From contig CM049414.1 in assembly GCA_026929865.2 (NCBI GenBank), forward strand, positions 22,067,501 to 22,131,500: DNA of 64,000 bases. Reading direction: 5' to 3'. Positions 19,614-32,468 of this stretch are shown in pieces. Positions within the stretch are counted from its first letter, which is position 1. Each line of letters begins with the position of its first letter. Source of the DNA: Hyperoplus lanceolatus. Taxonomy: Eukaryota > Chordata > Actinopteri > Uranoscopiformes > Ammodytidae. Below the pieces are notes generated by a model. It saw only the letters and a list, made by a program, of their open reading frames with translations, made no database searches and was not told the DNA's origin. The position numbers and the translations under genes were made by a program.

Positions 19614-22380
19614 GGGTATACTACGAAGCGAGATTAAGGGCTGAGCAAGGTCTGTTGAGTCTAAAGCCAGAATTTTCATATCACGAAAGGTGGCTCACTT
19701 TACCTGGCTAGATCACCGTGGTAACAGAGGCTGCACGGCTAACCTGCTCAGAGCAGTTTTGCTTCAGAGCTTGAGCTTAAATTCGGCTCTTAGAGCGCTG
19801 CCCTTCAAGGAAACTACACATTTAGAAATCCCGCGGACCTGAAAATATTGTCTGAGCGCTACATTCTCACTGAGGAAACTGTTACATCTAAACTTATTGA
19901 TCAGTAAGTTAATGAACGAAATGAAGCCGTGACATTTGGCTTACAGAGTGAACTGTAACATCGCCAGGGGCTTTAACACATGCATACAGTTACGAAAATG
20001 TAAAATAGCCAGTGTTGGGCAAGTTACTTCAAAAGCGTAATGCGGTATTTATTACTTATTACTGGTGCATTTTAAAGTAGTTAGTTACATTACAATATTA
20101 CTGTCTTTGAATTGTAAGGCATTACACTACTTTTACATTACTTTTGCATCACTTTCACCAAAATAACATGAAATATGGATTTGGTGTTCTCAATAGATCT
20201 TCTTGTGTTCAATGCAGCTCATTACACAGCAGGAGGTGACATGGTATGGCATAATGACTGAGCTAGGCTTAAGGCTAACACAAGTAGCCTATGCTATATA
20301 ATATAATGGTCACAGTTATGGCTCATGGTGCAATACATTTTATAATAGAAATACTTTGGTATCTTTAGGTATTTATTTAGCCTATATTAATATCAATAGA
20401 GCTTGTGAGCCTACTACTGTAGATTGAAAAAGTAAATTGAGCCTCAAAGATTTGTTTTGCGTTCTGGCGACTTAAAAGCACAAATGTTGTTCACATCATC
20501 ATCAACTTTTGCCTTTTTTAGTTGTTCCAAAGAATCTGCCTTTATCATCTTGCCATCTAATCTAAAAATGATAACAGCCCATTATGTTTGTTTATCGCCT
20601 CTCTTGTGTGACATTTTATAATAACAATAGTAGCCTTAATATATCTCCTTTGCTAATTCAAAGCATCCACTCATTATGTTGGGAGTCGCATGTGGTGTGT
20701 TGAAGCGGCATGAATCGACAAAGGGATCAACTCTTATTGTGACTTTTTTGCTGCAGCACTTGTAGTGCTGAGGAGAGCTTGCCAACTGTGCTGTCCTTTA
20801 CGCACCATCATTGCCGCCGTTATGTTAAGATTTCATAATTTGCATCAAAGCACACCCTTCAGGCGCCGGGTTTTATTTTTGAAAATACTAGATTTTGACA
20901 CTTAAATTTCAGAAGGCTCTGGATTGAAAGTGGTTTGAGATAGAGACAAAGTTTACACTTTGAGATATGACCTAAAGTTTATCTGGGGAGTAAATTTTCC
21001 CATCTAATTAGCATATCATGACGCCATATGGTGGCGGCCATGTTAGGCTATTGGTGTAATTTCCATGAAATACCTGATATTTTGAAAGAGAGTTGAAATT
21101 ATTTAATCAGATTCACCCCTCCATCCATTTGTAATGATGTCCACTTTGTTGTAAGCCAACAGTTGCGAACTAGAACTAGAACTACACCACAAAACCTTGG
21201 CAAACAGTAGGCGTTATGATTTTTTTTTACCCACCACCATTTTTGTTTCTTTTTTTCTTCTATTCTGCATTACTATTATCATCATTATTATCATTATAAC
21301 ATGATAATATTAATATAGGCCTATATAATGCTGCGTCGCATGGCTGCACCACTGCTGCGCATGGACGCACCGTGACCGGGGCCGTAGAAAGAGTGAACAA
21401 CAACTCCCTACTCATCAACTTTTTGCTTGCCATATCTCTAAATAACTCCTAAATCCAGCAATACCGCTTCAGCATAAATAGCTTCGTGGCACACTATCTT
21501 CCGAATACTCACACTCAACAACAGCGCGATCTGTTTGCAGCCTGGACGCGGAGGTGTGTCCACCTCTCTCACCTGACAGCAGGCAGGACCCGCCCGAGGG
21601 GCTGCTCCGAGACTGACGGGCCTCCAGTCCTCTTAGACGGGGAGGGGCTCGCGGCAGCACCCGTTCCGGTTGAGCACAGAGGAGGATGGCTGCCGTCAGA
21701 GTCTCCAAACACCACAAAAGCTTGAATAACTTGGGCAGTGAGACGGAAGCCAGTTCTTCTCCTCTAGCAGTAACATTAGCGTGGGTTTTTTCCTCTGCGA
21801 AACTCCCGTGTGTTGGCCAATTTACAAAAACAACAAACCAGTCAATTTTCGGGTTTAAATGCATTGTAACTTACGCTTTCTGAGCTATGCACCGTTACAT
21901 ATTACCATTTTTTTTGTTGTAATGCTCTTACATTACCGCTACAGCAAAACGTAATGCATTACAGTAATGCATTACCTTGTAACGTTACCCCAACACTGAA
22001 AACAGCCCACACCTATACTGTATGCAGCACCACTGATTTTACCTGGCGATCTACACACACTGGCTCTTGTTGAGTGAGGTGAGCTTGAGTGCAACTTATT
22101 ACTTGTGCATATATTGTGACATTTGTATTTTTTTGTCAATAAGTAAAGGTAGGAAATGTTTAATGAAACAGAATAGAATGGAAGGCTTATCAGGTTAAAG
22201 TTGACCAGAGGAAGGGCGGGAGGACCATAGGGCCATAGGAAGTAAGTAGGGGGAAGGACCTTTAGCAGGTCATACAGTAGTAAGGAGTAGAGGGAGGGGG
22301 CTACCGGGGTTCCCCCACGCAGCTGGACCTTTTTCACTCCTCCTTCTCTCAAGGCTCATTGGTTTTTCAAGTCACTATAT
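19614..22380. mobile_element. Outer DNA element interrupted by a hAT insertion (boundaries uncertain)
   Basis: Sequence beginning GGTATACTACGAAGCGAG abuts the Q stalk exon. A start of this type recurs at the ends of teleost non-autonomous DNA transposons. It runs to 20,009, is split by the hAT-like element, and resumes at 22,007. I did not find a matching inverted right end, so the right limit is a guess. No transposase seen. Confidence 0.35.
20010..21998. mobile_element. hAT-like non-autonomous transposon, 1,989 bp
   Basis: The left end is CAGTGTTGGGCAAGTTAC and the right end on the other strand is CAGTGTTGGGGTAACGTTAC. Flanking octamers are AAAATAGC (20,002-20,009) and AAAACAGC (21,999-22,006), an 8-bp target-site duplication with one mismatch, the hAT signature. 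The interior has no transposase. 21,540-21,730 is a GC-rich block unlike its surroundings, open on both strands for short frames but without recognisable protein similarity; it could be captured host sequence. Confidence 0.85.
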
Positions 22381-22583
22381 AACAGCAAGTTTTGAGCAGG
22401 ACAGGGCTTTTGGGGCTGTTTTTTTTTGCAGACACTACTCATTCCAGCTCTTTCTGTCTCCCACCATCTGACTAATCCAAAGTGCCCAGGCTAGACTTTG
22501 TCAAGGCTGGCTTTATCAATCATCCTGGGTGTCTTTATTCCACTTTTATGCAATAGGCCCCAGACCAAAGCCAAGTAGATTAA

Positions 22584-23622
22584 GGGTGTATTCACACATG
22601 GAAAGTCCGTTAGTTCACTTGCTTTGGTCCAGACCAAATAGAGTTTAGATTTTTTTTGTTTGGTGTGGTCCACTTTCATATTGCCTCTTTTGCAATTGAA
22701 CCAGCATTACGAAGCAAAACCACACGTGATCTGAGGTCATTCATTCATTGGACAGACATTCTGGGGTGGAGAGAAGCAGGAAGAACGAAGTAAAAACAGC
22801 GAAATATATCATTGATATAATACGGGGTTAAAAATAATAAAAATGCCTACATCTAGCCTATAAATAAAGAAGAAGAAAATGTAATTATTGTTGTTTCATA
22901 TGGTTATAATATGTACAATGTCAATGCCACGTTATGTGGCTTGTAGCCTACGATGTGAAACATAATGTATAGCCTACTGTATGGTTGCTGTTGGACGCGC
23001 GGCTCGAGAGAAGAATAGGCTCAAGCTGACACTCAGCTGATTAAGCAGTGTATCAGCTGGGTGTCAGTTCGGCGCAGTTCAGTTCCAAACTGACACAGGG
23101 ACAGTATTGACGGTCACGTTGGGAAGAAAATAAAAACACACACTTCATGCAAAGCGCAGGGTGAACCTGTTGGCACTGTGCGGGAGACGCTCCCCCTCTC
23201 CATCAGATCGCTGAACATATAAACATGTGTACGCGTCATTATCAACTGTAATATTTTCGCTCGGGGCTCCCGGTCAAACCACAACTAATCTTCCTAACAA
23301 CGGCGACAACAACACTTTCCCATAATGTGAAGCTGATGGCGATTAAAGAAAAAAAAAAGAAAAGAAAATAAATCAAAGGCGCAGTGCTTCTTGCAATTGG
23401 GTCGGATCGAGTCCGGCCAAATTCACACCACAAACGAACTGCAGCAGAGTTCGTTTTGAAGCGCATCGAGACCACCTCTTCAGCTGGGTCTCGGTCCGCT
23501 TGTTTGGTCCGCCCCCGAGTGCGATTGCTGTATTCACACCTGCCTGAAAGATGCGCACTGAAGGCAGAAGTGCACCTGAGTTCGTTTCAACCGAACTAAA
23601 CACGGCATGTGTGAATACACCC
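22584..23622. mobile_element. PIF/Harbinger-like non-autonomous element, 1,039 bp
   Basis: Perfect 17-bp terminal repeat: GGGTGTATTCACACATG at the left and CATGTGTGAATACACCC at the right. It is flanked by TAA at 22,581-22,583 and 23,623-23,625. A 3-bp TWA-type duplication is typical of PIF/Harbinger. Partial internal copies of the terminal motif (GTATTCACACCTG near 23,529) and TTTGGTCC motifs suggest sub-terminal repeats. No transposase frame. Confidence 0.82.
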
Positions 23623-23625
23623 TAA

Positions 23626-24289
23626 GTCATAGTAGTATTTTGCAATAGTCAGATTTCAGTATTATGTCTGAATGATGACCATTACAATGGCAAGGAATTA
23701 GAAGCAAGTTATTTTCAAAGCTTTAAAAAAAAATTGTGTGTGTTTTTCATTTATAATTTGGACTTTTAGTTTTGTTTTGGACGCAGGATCTGAGGCACTT
23801 GCAAGCTTAAACTAATGATGATGTCATTCTTCTTTTAAGGATATAAAAACAAACTTATTTTTTTCATGTTTAAGAGACCTCTAGTGGCTGCAGTAATATG
23901 ACGGGAGCAAATGAGGAAGTTAGGCGGAGGTATTACAGAATCGGAATTAACACTGGACTTTTATAAAAGATACTTCTGATCACTTCTTGACAGTCAATAT
24001 AACAGCAATAGTTCCCTAACTGTCCATAAAACATCTGAAACATGTTACACATTTTCAGAAACATTGACAAAAGTGAAACTTAATTTGAAGTAACTTTTTT
24101 GCACCAAAAATGGCTGTGTCATAGCGTGACTGATCGCAAGCACGCCCTGCCTTCCATGAACAAAATCCATACACACACACACACACACACCCTCATACAC
24201 ACATTGAAACATCTCTGCTCTTTAGCACACAATTAACAGCTCGAGCATGAGGGGAAAACTGACTCTGGTGTTCCTAAGATTTAACAAAT

Positions 24290-24339
<50 letters not shown>
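23626..24339. other. No gene; (CA)n tracts at 24,171-24,190 and 24,292-24,336
   Basis: AT-rich sequence with two CA microsatellites. A segment near 23,880-23,960 resembles a dispersed repeat but has no ends I can define. Confidence 0.6.
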
Positions 24340-26137
24340 AGAGGTCGTATTGGAATGCGTCCAGGACCACTTGTGGCTGATCCTCGTGTTATGTCTACCC
24401 AAAGCAAGACAGAGTACTGTTTCATTTTCCTCAACACTACAGAGGAAAAGCCTCTGTGAATTTGACCATTGTTTTGAGTTAGGAAAAAAATGGGTGATTC
24501 CTCTTCATTCCCAATTATCCACCAAGATTCCTTTTAACACTAAAACACCCTTATAGCTATTCTAACAGCCCCATGAGTCTGGAATGCTCTTCACAAACTA
24601 CAAATGAATGTTGGATGGTTGAAAATGGACAATAGACTTGACTAATTGTACATATTTACCTCTGAAGTGTTAAAAATGTCAGCCGCTGCCATTTGGCTTA
24701 ATGCTGGTTTGAGCTCAATGCATGAAATGATTAGCAGATTATTATGGTATAGGAACTGAACCTATATGCAGGCCCCCGCTCCCCATATGCAGAGTACGCA
24801 GAGCGCGTAGGGCCCCAAGTACCTGGCCCCAATGTCATGATAATTATTACATTATTATTACATTACAAAAAGCTATCAATCAATTCGGGCAAATTAGATG
24901 TGTTTTGAGATACTTGAACCTCACTTGAACTTCAATTCCTCTATTTTACAGCCGTTTCTATTTCGTTCTTTGGTTACGATTATTATGAGCATTAACCTAT
25001 GATGCACTTTTATTGAAACAAGATTTTGAAGATCTTCTTGTAAAAAGAGTATTTTTACATAGTCGTATTGTTGCTTCTACTTAATTAAATGTTGTTTAAT
25101 TACTTAATTAAACTGCCTGAATACCTATTCCCCCACTTTAAGTAGGTACATTTATTTATTTTCGTCTTGTATTGTAAACATTCCTTAGGTTTTTTGTGCA
25201 CATATACATTATCCAATACATTTTGTACATGCACAAATCACTATCTTTATACAGTAATATCTCCTTTGCACCTGTATGCCTATTTATTATTTTAAAATAA
25301 ATGTATTTACAACACAGGATGTAACTAATCAAACATATGATTCTTAAACATCGGAAAGCTTTTCTTGTGTACTTATGGCATAGCTTATTTTCTTAATCAT
25401 TTTGTCTTAGTTATTTATTTCCCTTTTTTTCAGTATTCCTTGTCTGTTTAAGTGAGGGAGGGGGAGGGGAGAGGGGGTTGGGTGTTGTGTATGTATTGTA
25501 TGTGTTTACTTGTATGTGTTTCTGTTTGTTTTTTTGTTAGAATGTTTCATGTTCAGCCTCATTCATCCTTACCTTCTCGATGAAGGAGAAGTACAGGAAA
25601 AATGACCTTCCATTTAACACTAGTCCCTACCAAGGACTCCATAATTATTGACAATTTGCACACACAACCATTTCAGCACACACACTCAAACACACACAAA
25701 AGAAAATGGATTCGAGCCAATGAAAGTGCTGTTCAACTTTAAATACACTGGATGTTTAGGTGGTTTAATTTGGTATCTACAAAGGAACCAAGGTTCAGTC
25801 CTACAAAATTGATTAATCAATTTCAACACAGAAACAACCATTAATAGTGTATTAAAAGGACATCTACTGTCCATATAACAGTGTAGAAACATTGAGTAAC
25901 TGCAGTAGTAACTTAAACATTCCAACAGCTCTAAAACACAACTGTGGCAGTATGCTACGGCACACACACACACACACACACACACCTGTCACTTACACCA
26001 AGAAACAATGAAGATGTGTGTTGGTGTGCGTGTGTGTGCATGAGCTGTACTGCTGAGAGGAAGTAGCTTAAATCTCAACAGTGGAACAAGTCTTTAACCC
26101 CAAATGGGCTACAGCTAACCTTTGTCAGCTGTTTGAC

Positions 26138-26171
<34 letters not shown>

Positions 26172-26410
26172 TGTGTGTTTGTGTTTTCTTTCCTACACTA
26201 CTCCATTCATCCAATCTGTCAGCTCTTTGGACACGCCTGACATCCAGCTCATAGGATTTATTGGAAATAACAAACAACACAAGTATACATTACACTATCT
26301 GCTGAGTATGTTGGTCTCATGTGTATGTTTATGTGCTCTACTTTTAATTCATTAATTCCAGATGTAAAAATTTACTACAAATAGTAAACCATAATAAAAT
26401 AATGAAATAA
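24340..26410. other. No gene; G-rich run and microsatellites
   Basis: No exon is supported. 25,454-25,481 holds five closely spaced guanine runs (GAGGGAGGGGGAGGGGAGAG then GGGGG and GGG), which satisfies a G-quadruplex pattern on the plus strand. (CA)n lies at 25,963-25,985 and (GT)n at 26,139-26,178. The LINE that follows starts near 26,411 or slightly before. Confidence 0.6.
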
Positions 26411-29400
26411 TTGACCCAGACAATCATTTCTACAATATCGGGAAAAAAGACTGTCATTACCATACAATTCATAAGACACTTTCATTCAAATGGAAAATTG
26501 TCCATCATTCATTCTAATAGCAGAAGTCTCTACACAAATTTTTCACAGATTAAGGAATATCTACAGAAATTCAGCAACCCGTTTAACATCATTGCCGTAT
26601 CAGAAACATGGATTAATGAAGGCAAAGGCATGGACTTCCAATTAAAGGGGTATAAACTGGTTTGTGTCAACAGAATGAACAAGAGAGGGGGAGGAGTGGC
26701 CCTTTTTGTGGATGAAAATATAAGGTTTGAAATCGTAAATAGCATGTGCACTGCAATTGATAACCTATTGGAATGTGTGACTATTGAAATTCTAATGAAG
26801 GATAAGTGTTTAATTATCAGCTGTGTGTACAGAACACCCGATTCAAAAATGGAAGACTTTATAGAATACGTGGGAGAACTATTTTCTAAGTCAAATCAAA
26901 AGAAGATATTTATCTGTGGGGATACAAACATTGATTTACTAAATACTACTAATTCACTGACTGAAGAATGTGTAAATACATTGCATGTTATGGGTATTCA
27001 GCCCTTAATTACAAGGCCAAGCAGGATTACAGTAAATAGTGCCACGTTAATAGACAACATATTTACGAATGTTATGGGGGATGAAATAGAAAGTGGACTC
27101 CTGATTAATGACATAAGCGACCATTTACCTGTATTTGCTATATACGATTGGAAACAAAAGTTGCAGCAGAGAACAAACAAAGATATATTTGTAAGGTTGG
27201 AAACTGATGAGAGGATAGAAGCACTGAAAAATGACTTATTGACGCAAAATTGGGACTCTGTATACAAGGGGAAGGATGTTAATGCAAGTTTCGATTTATT
27301 CCTGCAGATATTTCAAAGGCTGTATGATAAAAATTGTCCACTTAAAAAAAGGGCCTTAAAGCAAAGACATGATAAACAGTGGCTAACTAAATCCTTGATA
27401 AATGCTTGCAAAAAGAAAAATACATTGTACAAAAGATTCATAAAAGCAAGGACACCAAAGGCGGAGTTAAAATATGAAACCTATCGTAACAAGCTAAATA
27501 GCATTCTCAGAGACTGTAAAAAGAAATATTATGGTATGTTGTTAGAAACAAATGCAAATCAACCCAAAAAATTGTGGGACATAGTAAATACAGTGTTAAG
27601 AAATGACAGCAGAATACATAATTATCCTCAGTATTTCCATGAAAATAACGTTAAGTTTGAATGCATGAACACTGCGGTAAATAAACTAAATGATTTTTTT
27701 GTTAATATTGGACCTAATTTAGCAAAAGGTATCTGTGGAAAGAGTGTAGGGGAGTCTAGTGAAAACGAAGCGTCTCTTCAACACTCCTTGTTTTTGAAGC
27801 CAGTCGAGGCCAACGAGATAAGGGAGATATTGCTGAAAACAAAGACCTCTAAAGACGCGCTAGGGTTCCACATGAAAGTAATCAAATCAGTGCAAGAAAC
27901 TATTATTAAACCCCTAACACACCTTTTTAACCTATCTTTTCAAACAGGCATTTTTCCTTCTAACATGAAAGTAGCTAAGGTTATACCATTACAGAAGAAT
28001 GGTGATGAACATTCATTTACTAATTATAGACCAGTCTCACTTTTAACACAATTTTCTAAAATTCTGGAAAAGTTATTCAGCAATAGACTTGATGAATTCA
28101 TTACTAAACATCAACTTCTGTATGACAGTCAATTCGGCTTTAGAAAGAATCATTCCACCGCACTGGCCTTGGCTGAATCGGTAGAAATTATTAGTAATGC
28201 TATTGATCACAAATTGTACTCTATAGGAATTTTCTTAGACCTCAAAAAGCATTCGACACTATTAATCATGACATCCTTCTTAATAAACTGGAGAATTATG
28301 GCATTCGAGGTTTGGCTGGGTCAGAAGTTATTTACATGACAGGAAACAATTTGTGAAATTAGGGGAGTTAATGGTAAATGGACTTGTATAGCGCTATATC
28401 TCCGTTTATCACAGATTCAAAGCGCTTTACATTGTTTTTTGTACACATTCACCCAGTCACACACACATTCATACACTGATAGCAGCAGCTACCACGCAGG
28501 ATAGGCTTAGCACTAGGCTGCTAAGCTAACTAAGCTAACTATCGGGAGCAATTCGGGGTTCAGTGTCTTGCCCAGGGACACTTCGACATGTGGCGGGGAG
28601 ACGGGGGATCGAACCTCCGACCCTGCACACCAGAGGCGAACTTCCTACCCACTTCGCCACTGCCGCCCCAAAGTTCACATCGACATGCTTAGATATTGTT
28701 TGTGGGGTCCCTCAGGGGTCAATCTTGGGGCCGAAATTATTCCTGCTTTATATAAATGACATATGTAAAGTGTCAAAAGTCTTAAGGTTAATTTTATGTG
28801 CTGACAACACAAACATCTTCTATTCGGGGAAAGATCTGCATAATATGGTTGAGATCGTAAACATTGAATTGACTAAGTTACATGAGTGGTTAAACCGAAA
28901 TAAGTCATCACTAAATTTAGAAAAAACTAAATTCATGATGTTTGGCAGGAGAGCATCAGATGTCGCTGTAAAAATCAAGGTAAATGGGATTGAAATTCAA
29001 AGGGTCAAGCAACACAAAGTCCTAGGGGTAATAATTGACGATAAATTAAGCTGGAAACCACAAGTTAGCCATCTCTGGGGCAAAATAGCCAGGAGTATTT
29101 CTATACTTTGGAAAGCACAACATTGTTTCAATCAAAAGGCCTTACTTGTATTATACTGGAGTTTAGTTTCCCCACATCTGCATTACTGTGCTGAAATATG
29201 GGGAAACACTTACAAAGGTACATTGCACCCGTTGGAGATTCTTCAAAAGAAAGCAATACGAATTATTTACCAAGCCAATTACAGGGCACACACTAATAAC
29301 TTTTTTATTGAAGGTAGAATTCTCAAATTACGTGATGTGGTAAATTACCACACAGTACAAATTATTTACAAGGCTTCAAAAAAAGCCTTCCTAACAGTTT

Positions 29401-29590
29401 ACAAGTAATGTTTGAAGACAGAGAAGTTTTGCATGATTTAAGAAGAAAAGATAGATTCACTGAGAAAAATATACGGACCACACTTAAATCCTTTTCGATT
29501 TCTGTAAAGGGTATTAAGCTGTGGAATGGACTTGATGAAGTTGTCACAGGGAGTTGCAGTTTGCGCAATTTCAAAGCAAATTATGTTTAA
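26411..29590 (+). pseudogene. LINE ORF2: AP-endonuclease and reverse transcriptase, inactivated
   Basis: Domains in order: endonuclease (IIHSNSRSLYTNF, VSETWIN with the catalytic Glu, SCVYRTPDS, ICGDTNIDLL, ATLIDNIFTN, INDISDHLPVFA), RT fingers (IPLQKNGDEHSFTNYRPVSL), RT palm (FLDLKK), VCGVPQGSILGPKL, and a C-terminal domain (RIIYQANYRAHTNNF). Defects: one base is missing in the A run at 28,244-28,248, shifting frame inside the FLDLKKAFD motif; a SINE-like insertion lies at 28,373; the catalytic motif reads ADN instead of ADD (AAC codon at 28,806); and there is a second frame change at the A7 run 29,378-29,384. It cannot make an active protein. Confidence 0.9.
28373..28669. mobile_element. 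SINE-like teleost dispersed repeat inside the LINE
   Basis: A ~297-bp block (AAATGGACTTGTATAGCGCT ... CTTGCCCAGGGACACTTCGA ... CACTGCCGCCCC) separates two halves of the RT, whose coding sense resumes at TGCTTAGATATTGTTTGTGG. On the minus strand it contains a GGTTCGATCCC-like B-box segment, suggesting a tRNA-related origin. This repeat type is widespread in fish genomes. Confidence 0.72.
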
Positions 29591-30140
29591 AAAATTATTG
29601 AAAATTACAGACTAATAACCTGAGCACAATGTCAATGTCACTTACATATCAATATTGTAAAGAATAATACAGGCCAGCAGTCAGACCTGTTTTTGAATAC
29701 TTTTGCAGAAGTGTTTTGACTACCAGTTAAGAAATGGAACAGGCCAAATACAAGGCCACTTCACACTTTATACACTTGGCATTGTCACAGAAAAACTGAA
29801 CTGTGCTGAACTGATCTTAAAAGCTGAAGCAATTACATTAAAATTGACTGTGTATTGGACTGCAGATTCTTAAAAAAAAAAAAAAAAAAAAAAAAAATGT
29901 ATGGTTTTATGTGTATAGGGGAAGGTGGGGTGATTTGTGCAACTTTTTACTCAAAGTGATTTTAAAGTGAGGCCTTGACAGTTATGTCTCCAACTCAAAT
30001 ATGTACATATATTTCAGGATGTTGTGCATCCCTGGCAATAAAAACTTTGGATCTGGAATAAACTGTTTAAGAAATATAGCTTTCGGAAAAAAAGTTGTCT
30101 TGTCGCACAAATCACCCCACGTAGTGGGGTGATTTGTGCG

Positions 30141-30365
30141 TCATTGTGTCACAATGACAAAGTCACCATCATCATCTTTCTGGCCATCTGAACTCTCATC
30201 AGTGGTGTCGTTAAGTGGAATTGAGATGTCACTCTCTCCTGAGCTACTGTAGACTATCACTTTCTTTTGGTGACCAGCGTATACAGCCATGCCACTGGCA
30301 CAACTCTCAGAAATGTACTTTGCACTAGTTGCTCCGTGCTTGTGGAACCAACTGCCACCTGACAA
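30141..30365 (-). pseudogene. Acidic 74-codon frame in palindrome arm (mirrored at 31,779-32,003)
   Basis: The C-terminal half is acidic and Ser-rich (KKVIVYSSSGESDISIPL, then DESSDGQKDDDGDFVIVTQ and a stop next to a terminal-repeat motif). It resembles the C-terminal end of a transposase that terminates just inside the element's end. The N-terminal part is antisense to the captured LINE piece, so the start is artificial. It is identical on the opposite arm. I do not recognise the family. Confidence 0.4.
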
Positions 30366-31038
30366 ATGTGATTCCCCCTACATTTCTGCCTTTAAATCAA
30401 GGCTCAAAACCCATATGTACACCCTGGTGTTTCCTCCCCATTAACCTCTGCACTACTTACTTACCTCTGCACTACTATCTGTGTTTATGTGGATGTATGG
30501 GCTTTACGTCTTTGATTTTGGTTATTGTTATTTTACCTTCATTGTTTACCTACTGAATGCACTATGTACAGCACTTTGGACAGTGCAAACTGTCATAAAT
30601 GTGCTTTTATAAATACATTTTACTTACTTACTTACTTATAACTCACCCAGGCCCTTGCGCACAAATCACCCCATCCCCAGAATTTTGGATAATAGGCATG
30701 ATGCAGCAATTTAGGGTTGACATTGTGCTAACTATATAGACTCAAAGTGTAGCATACCAAAGCACTAAAACATGTGTCAAATGTTTTCAAACGTGTCTAT
30801 AATTGTTCAGACACAATAATCAAAAAACCTTGATCATGGAAATTTTACTTTGAAAGGCAAAACACAGTTTTTTGAGCTTAAATGTGCTTATATCTTATTC
30901 CTTGTGTCTCCCTTCTTTACAGGATGAGTCAAATGGATGGCTCTTCTTAAATATGTGGTCACATTTCCAATTTCTTCCACGGTTTTCTAGAAACAAGGGG
31001 TTTTGCAACTTCCAAAATGCACAAATCACCCCACCTTC

Positions 31039-31175
<137 letters not shown>

Positions 31176-32468
31176 GGAAATGTGACCACATATTTAAGAA
31201 TAGCCATCCATTTGACTCATACTGTAAAGAAGGGAGACACAAGGAATAAGATATAAGCACATTTAAGCTCAAAAAACTGTGTTTTGCCTTTAAAAGTAAA
31301 ATTTCCATGATCAAGGTTTTTTGATTATTGTGTCTGAACAATTATAGACACGTTTGAAAACATTTGACACATGTTTTAGTGCTTTGGTATGCTACACTTT
31401 GAGTCTATATAGTTAGCACAATGTCAACCCTAAATTGCTGCATCATGCCTATTATCCAAAATTCTGGGGATGGGGTGATTTGTGCGCAAGGGCCTGGGTG
31501 AGTTATAAGTAAGTAAGTAAGTAAAATGTATTTATAAAAGCACATTTATGACAGTTTGCACTGTCCAAAGTGCTGTACATAGTGCATTCAGTAGGTAAAC
31601 AATGAAGGTAAAATAACAATAACCAAAATCAAAGACGTAAAGCCCATACATCCACATAAACACAGATAGTAGTGCAGAGGTAAGTAAGTAGTGCAGAGGT
31701 TAATGGGGAGGAAACACCAGGGTGTACATATGGGTTTTGAGCCTTGATTTAAAGGCAGAAATGTAGGGGGAATCACATTTGTCAGGTGGCAGTTGGTTCC
31801 ACAAGCACGGAGCAACTAGTGCAAAGTACATTTCTGAGAGTTGTGCCAGTGGCATGGCTGTATACGCTGGTCACCAAAAGAAAGTGATAGTCTACAGTAG
31901 CTCAGGAGAGAGTGACATCTCAATTCCACTTAACGACACCACTGATGAGAGTTCAGATGGCCAGAAAGATGATGATGGTGACTTTGTCATTGTGACACAA
32001 TGACGCACAAATCACCCCACTACGTGGGGTGATTTGTGCGACAAGACAACTTTTTTTCCGAAAGCTATATTTCTTAAACAGTTTATTCCAGATCCAAAGT
32101 TTTTATTGCCAGGGATGCACAACATCCTGAAATATATGTACATATTTGAGTTGGAGACATAACTGTCAAGGCCTCACTTTAAAATCACTTTGAGTAAAAA
32201 GTTGCACAAATCACCCCACCTTCCCCTATAGCTATATATAAAAAAAATTAGTTTTTTGTTTTATTTTTATTTTCTGTAACAGTAACTGTGTATCTGAATC
32301 CGAATTTGATGAAAATGGGGGCGGGACCTGATAAGCCTTTGGCTTCTTCCGTCTCCCTTCGGACAACACAAAGTATGATGTATGAATATTTGCAAGAGAA
32401 AATTGTGTATTGTGTGGAATTGTCCGAAAGAATAATAAATAAATAAATAAATAAATAATAATAATAAC

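Noticed and set aside
21469..21864. 131-codon minus-strand frame in the hAT-like element
   Set aside because: No transposase motif or other recognised domain, and competing frames on the other strand; composition alone explains it.
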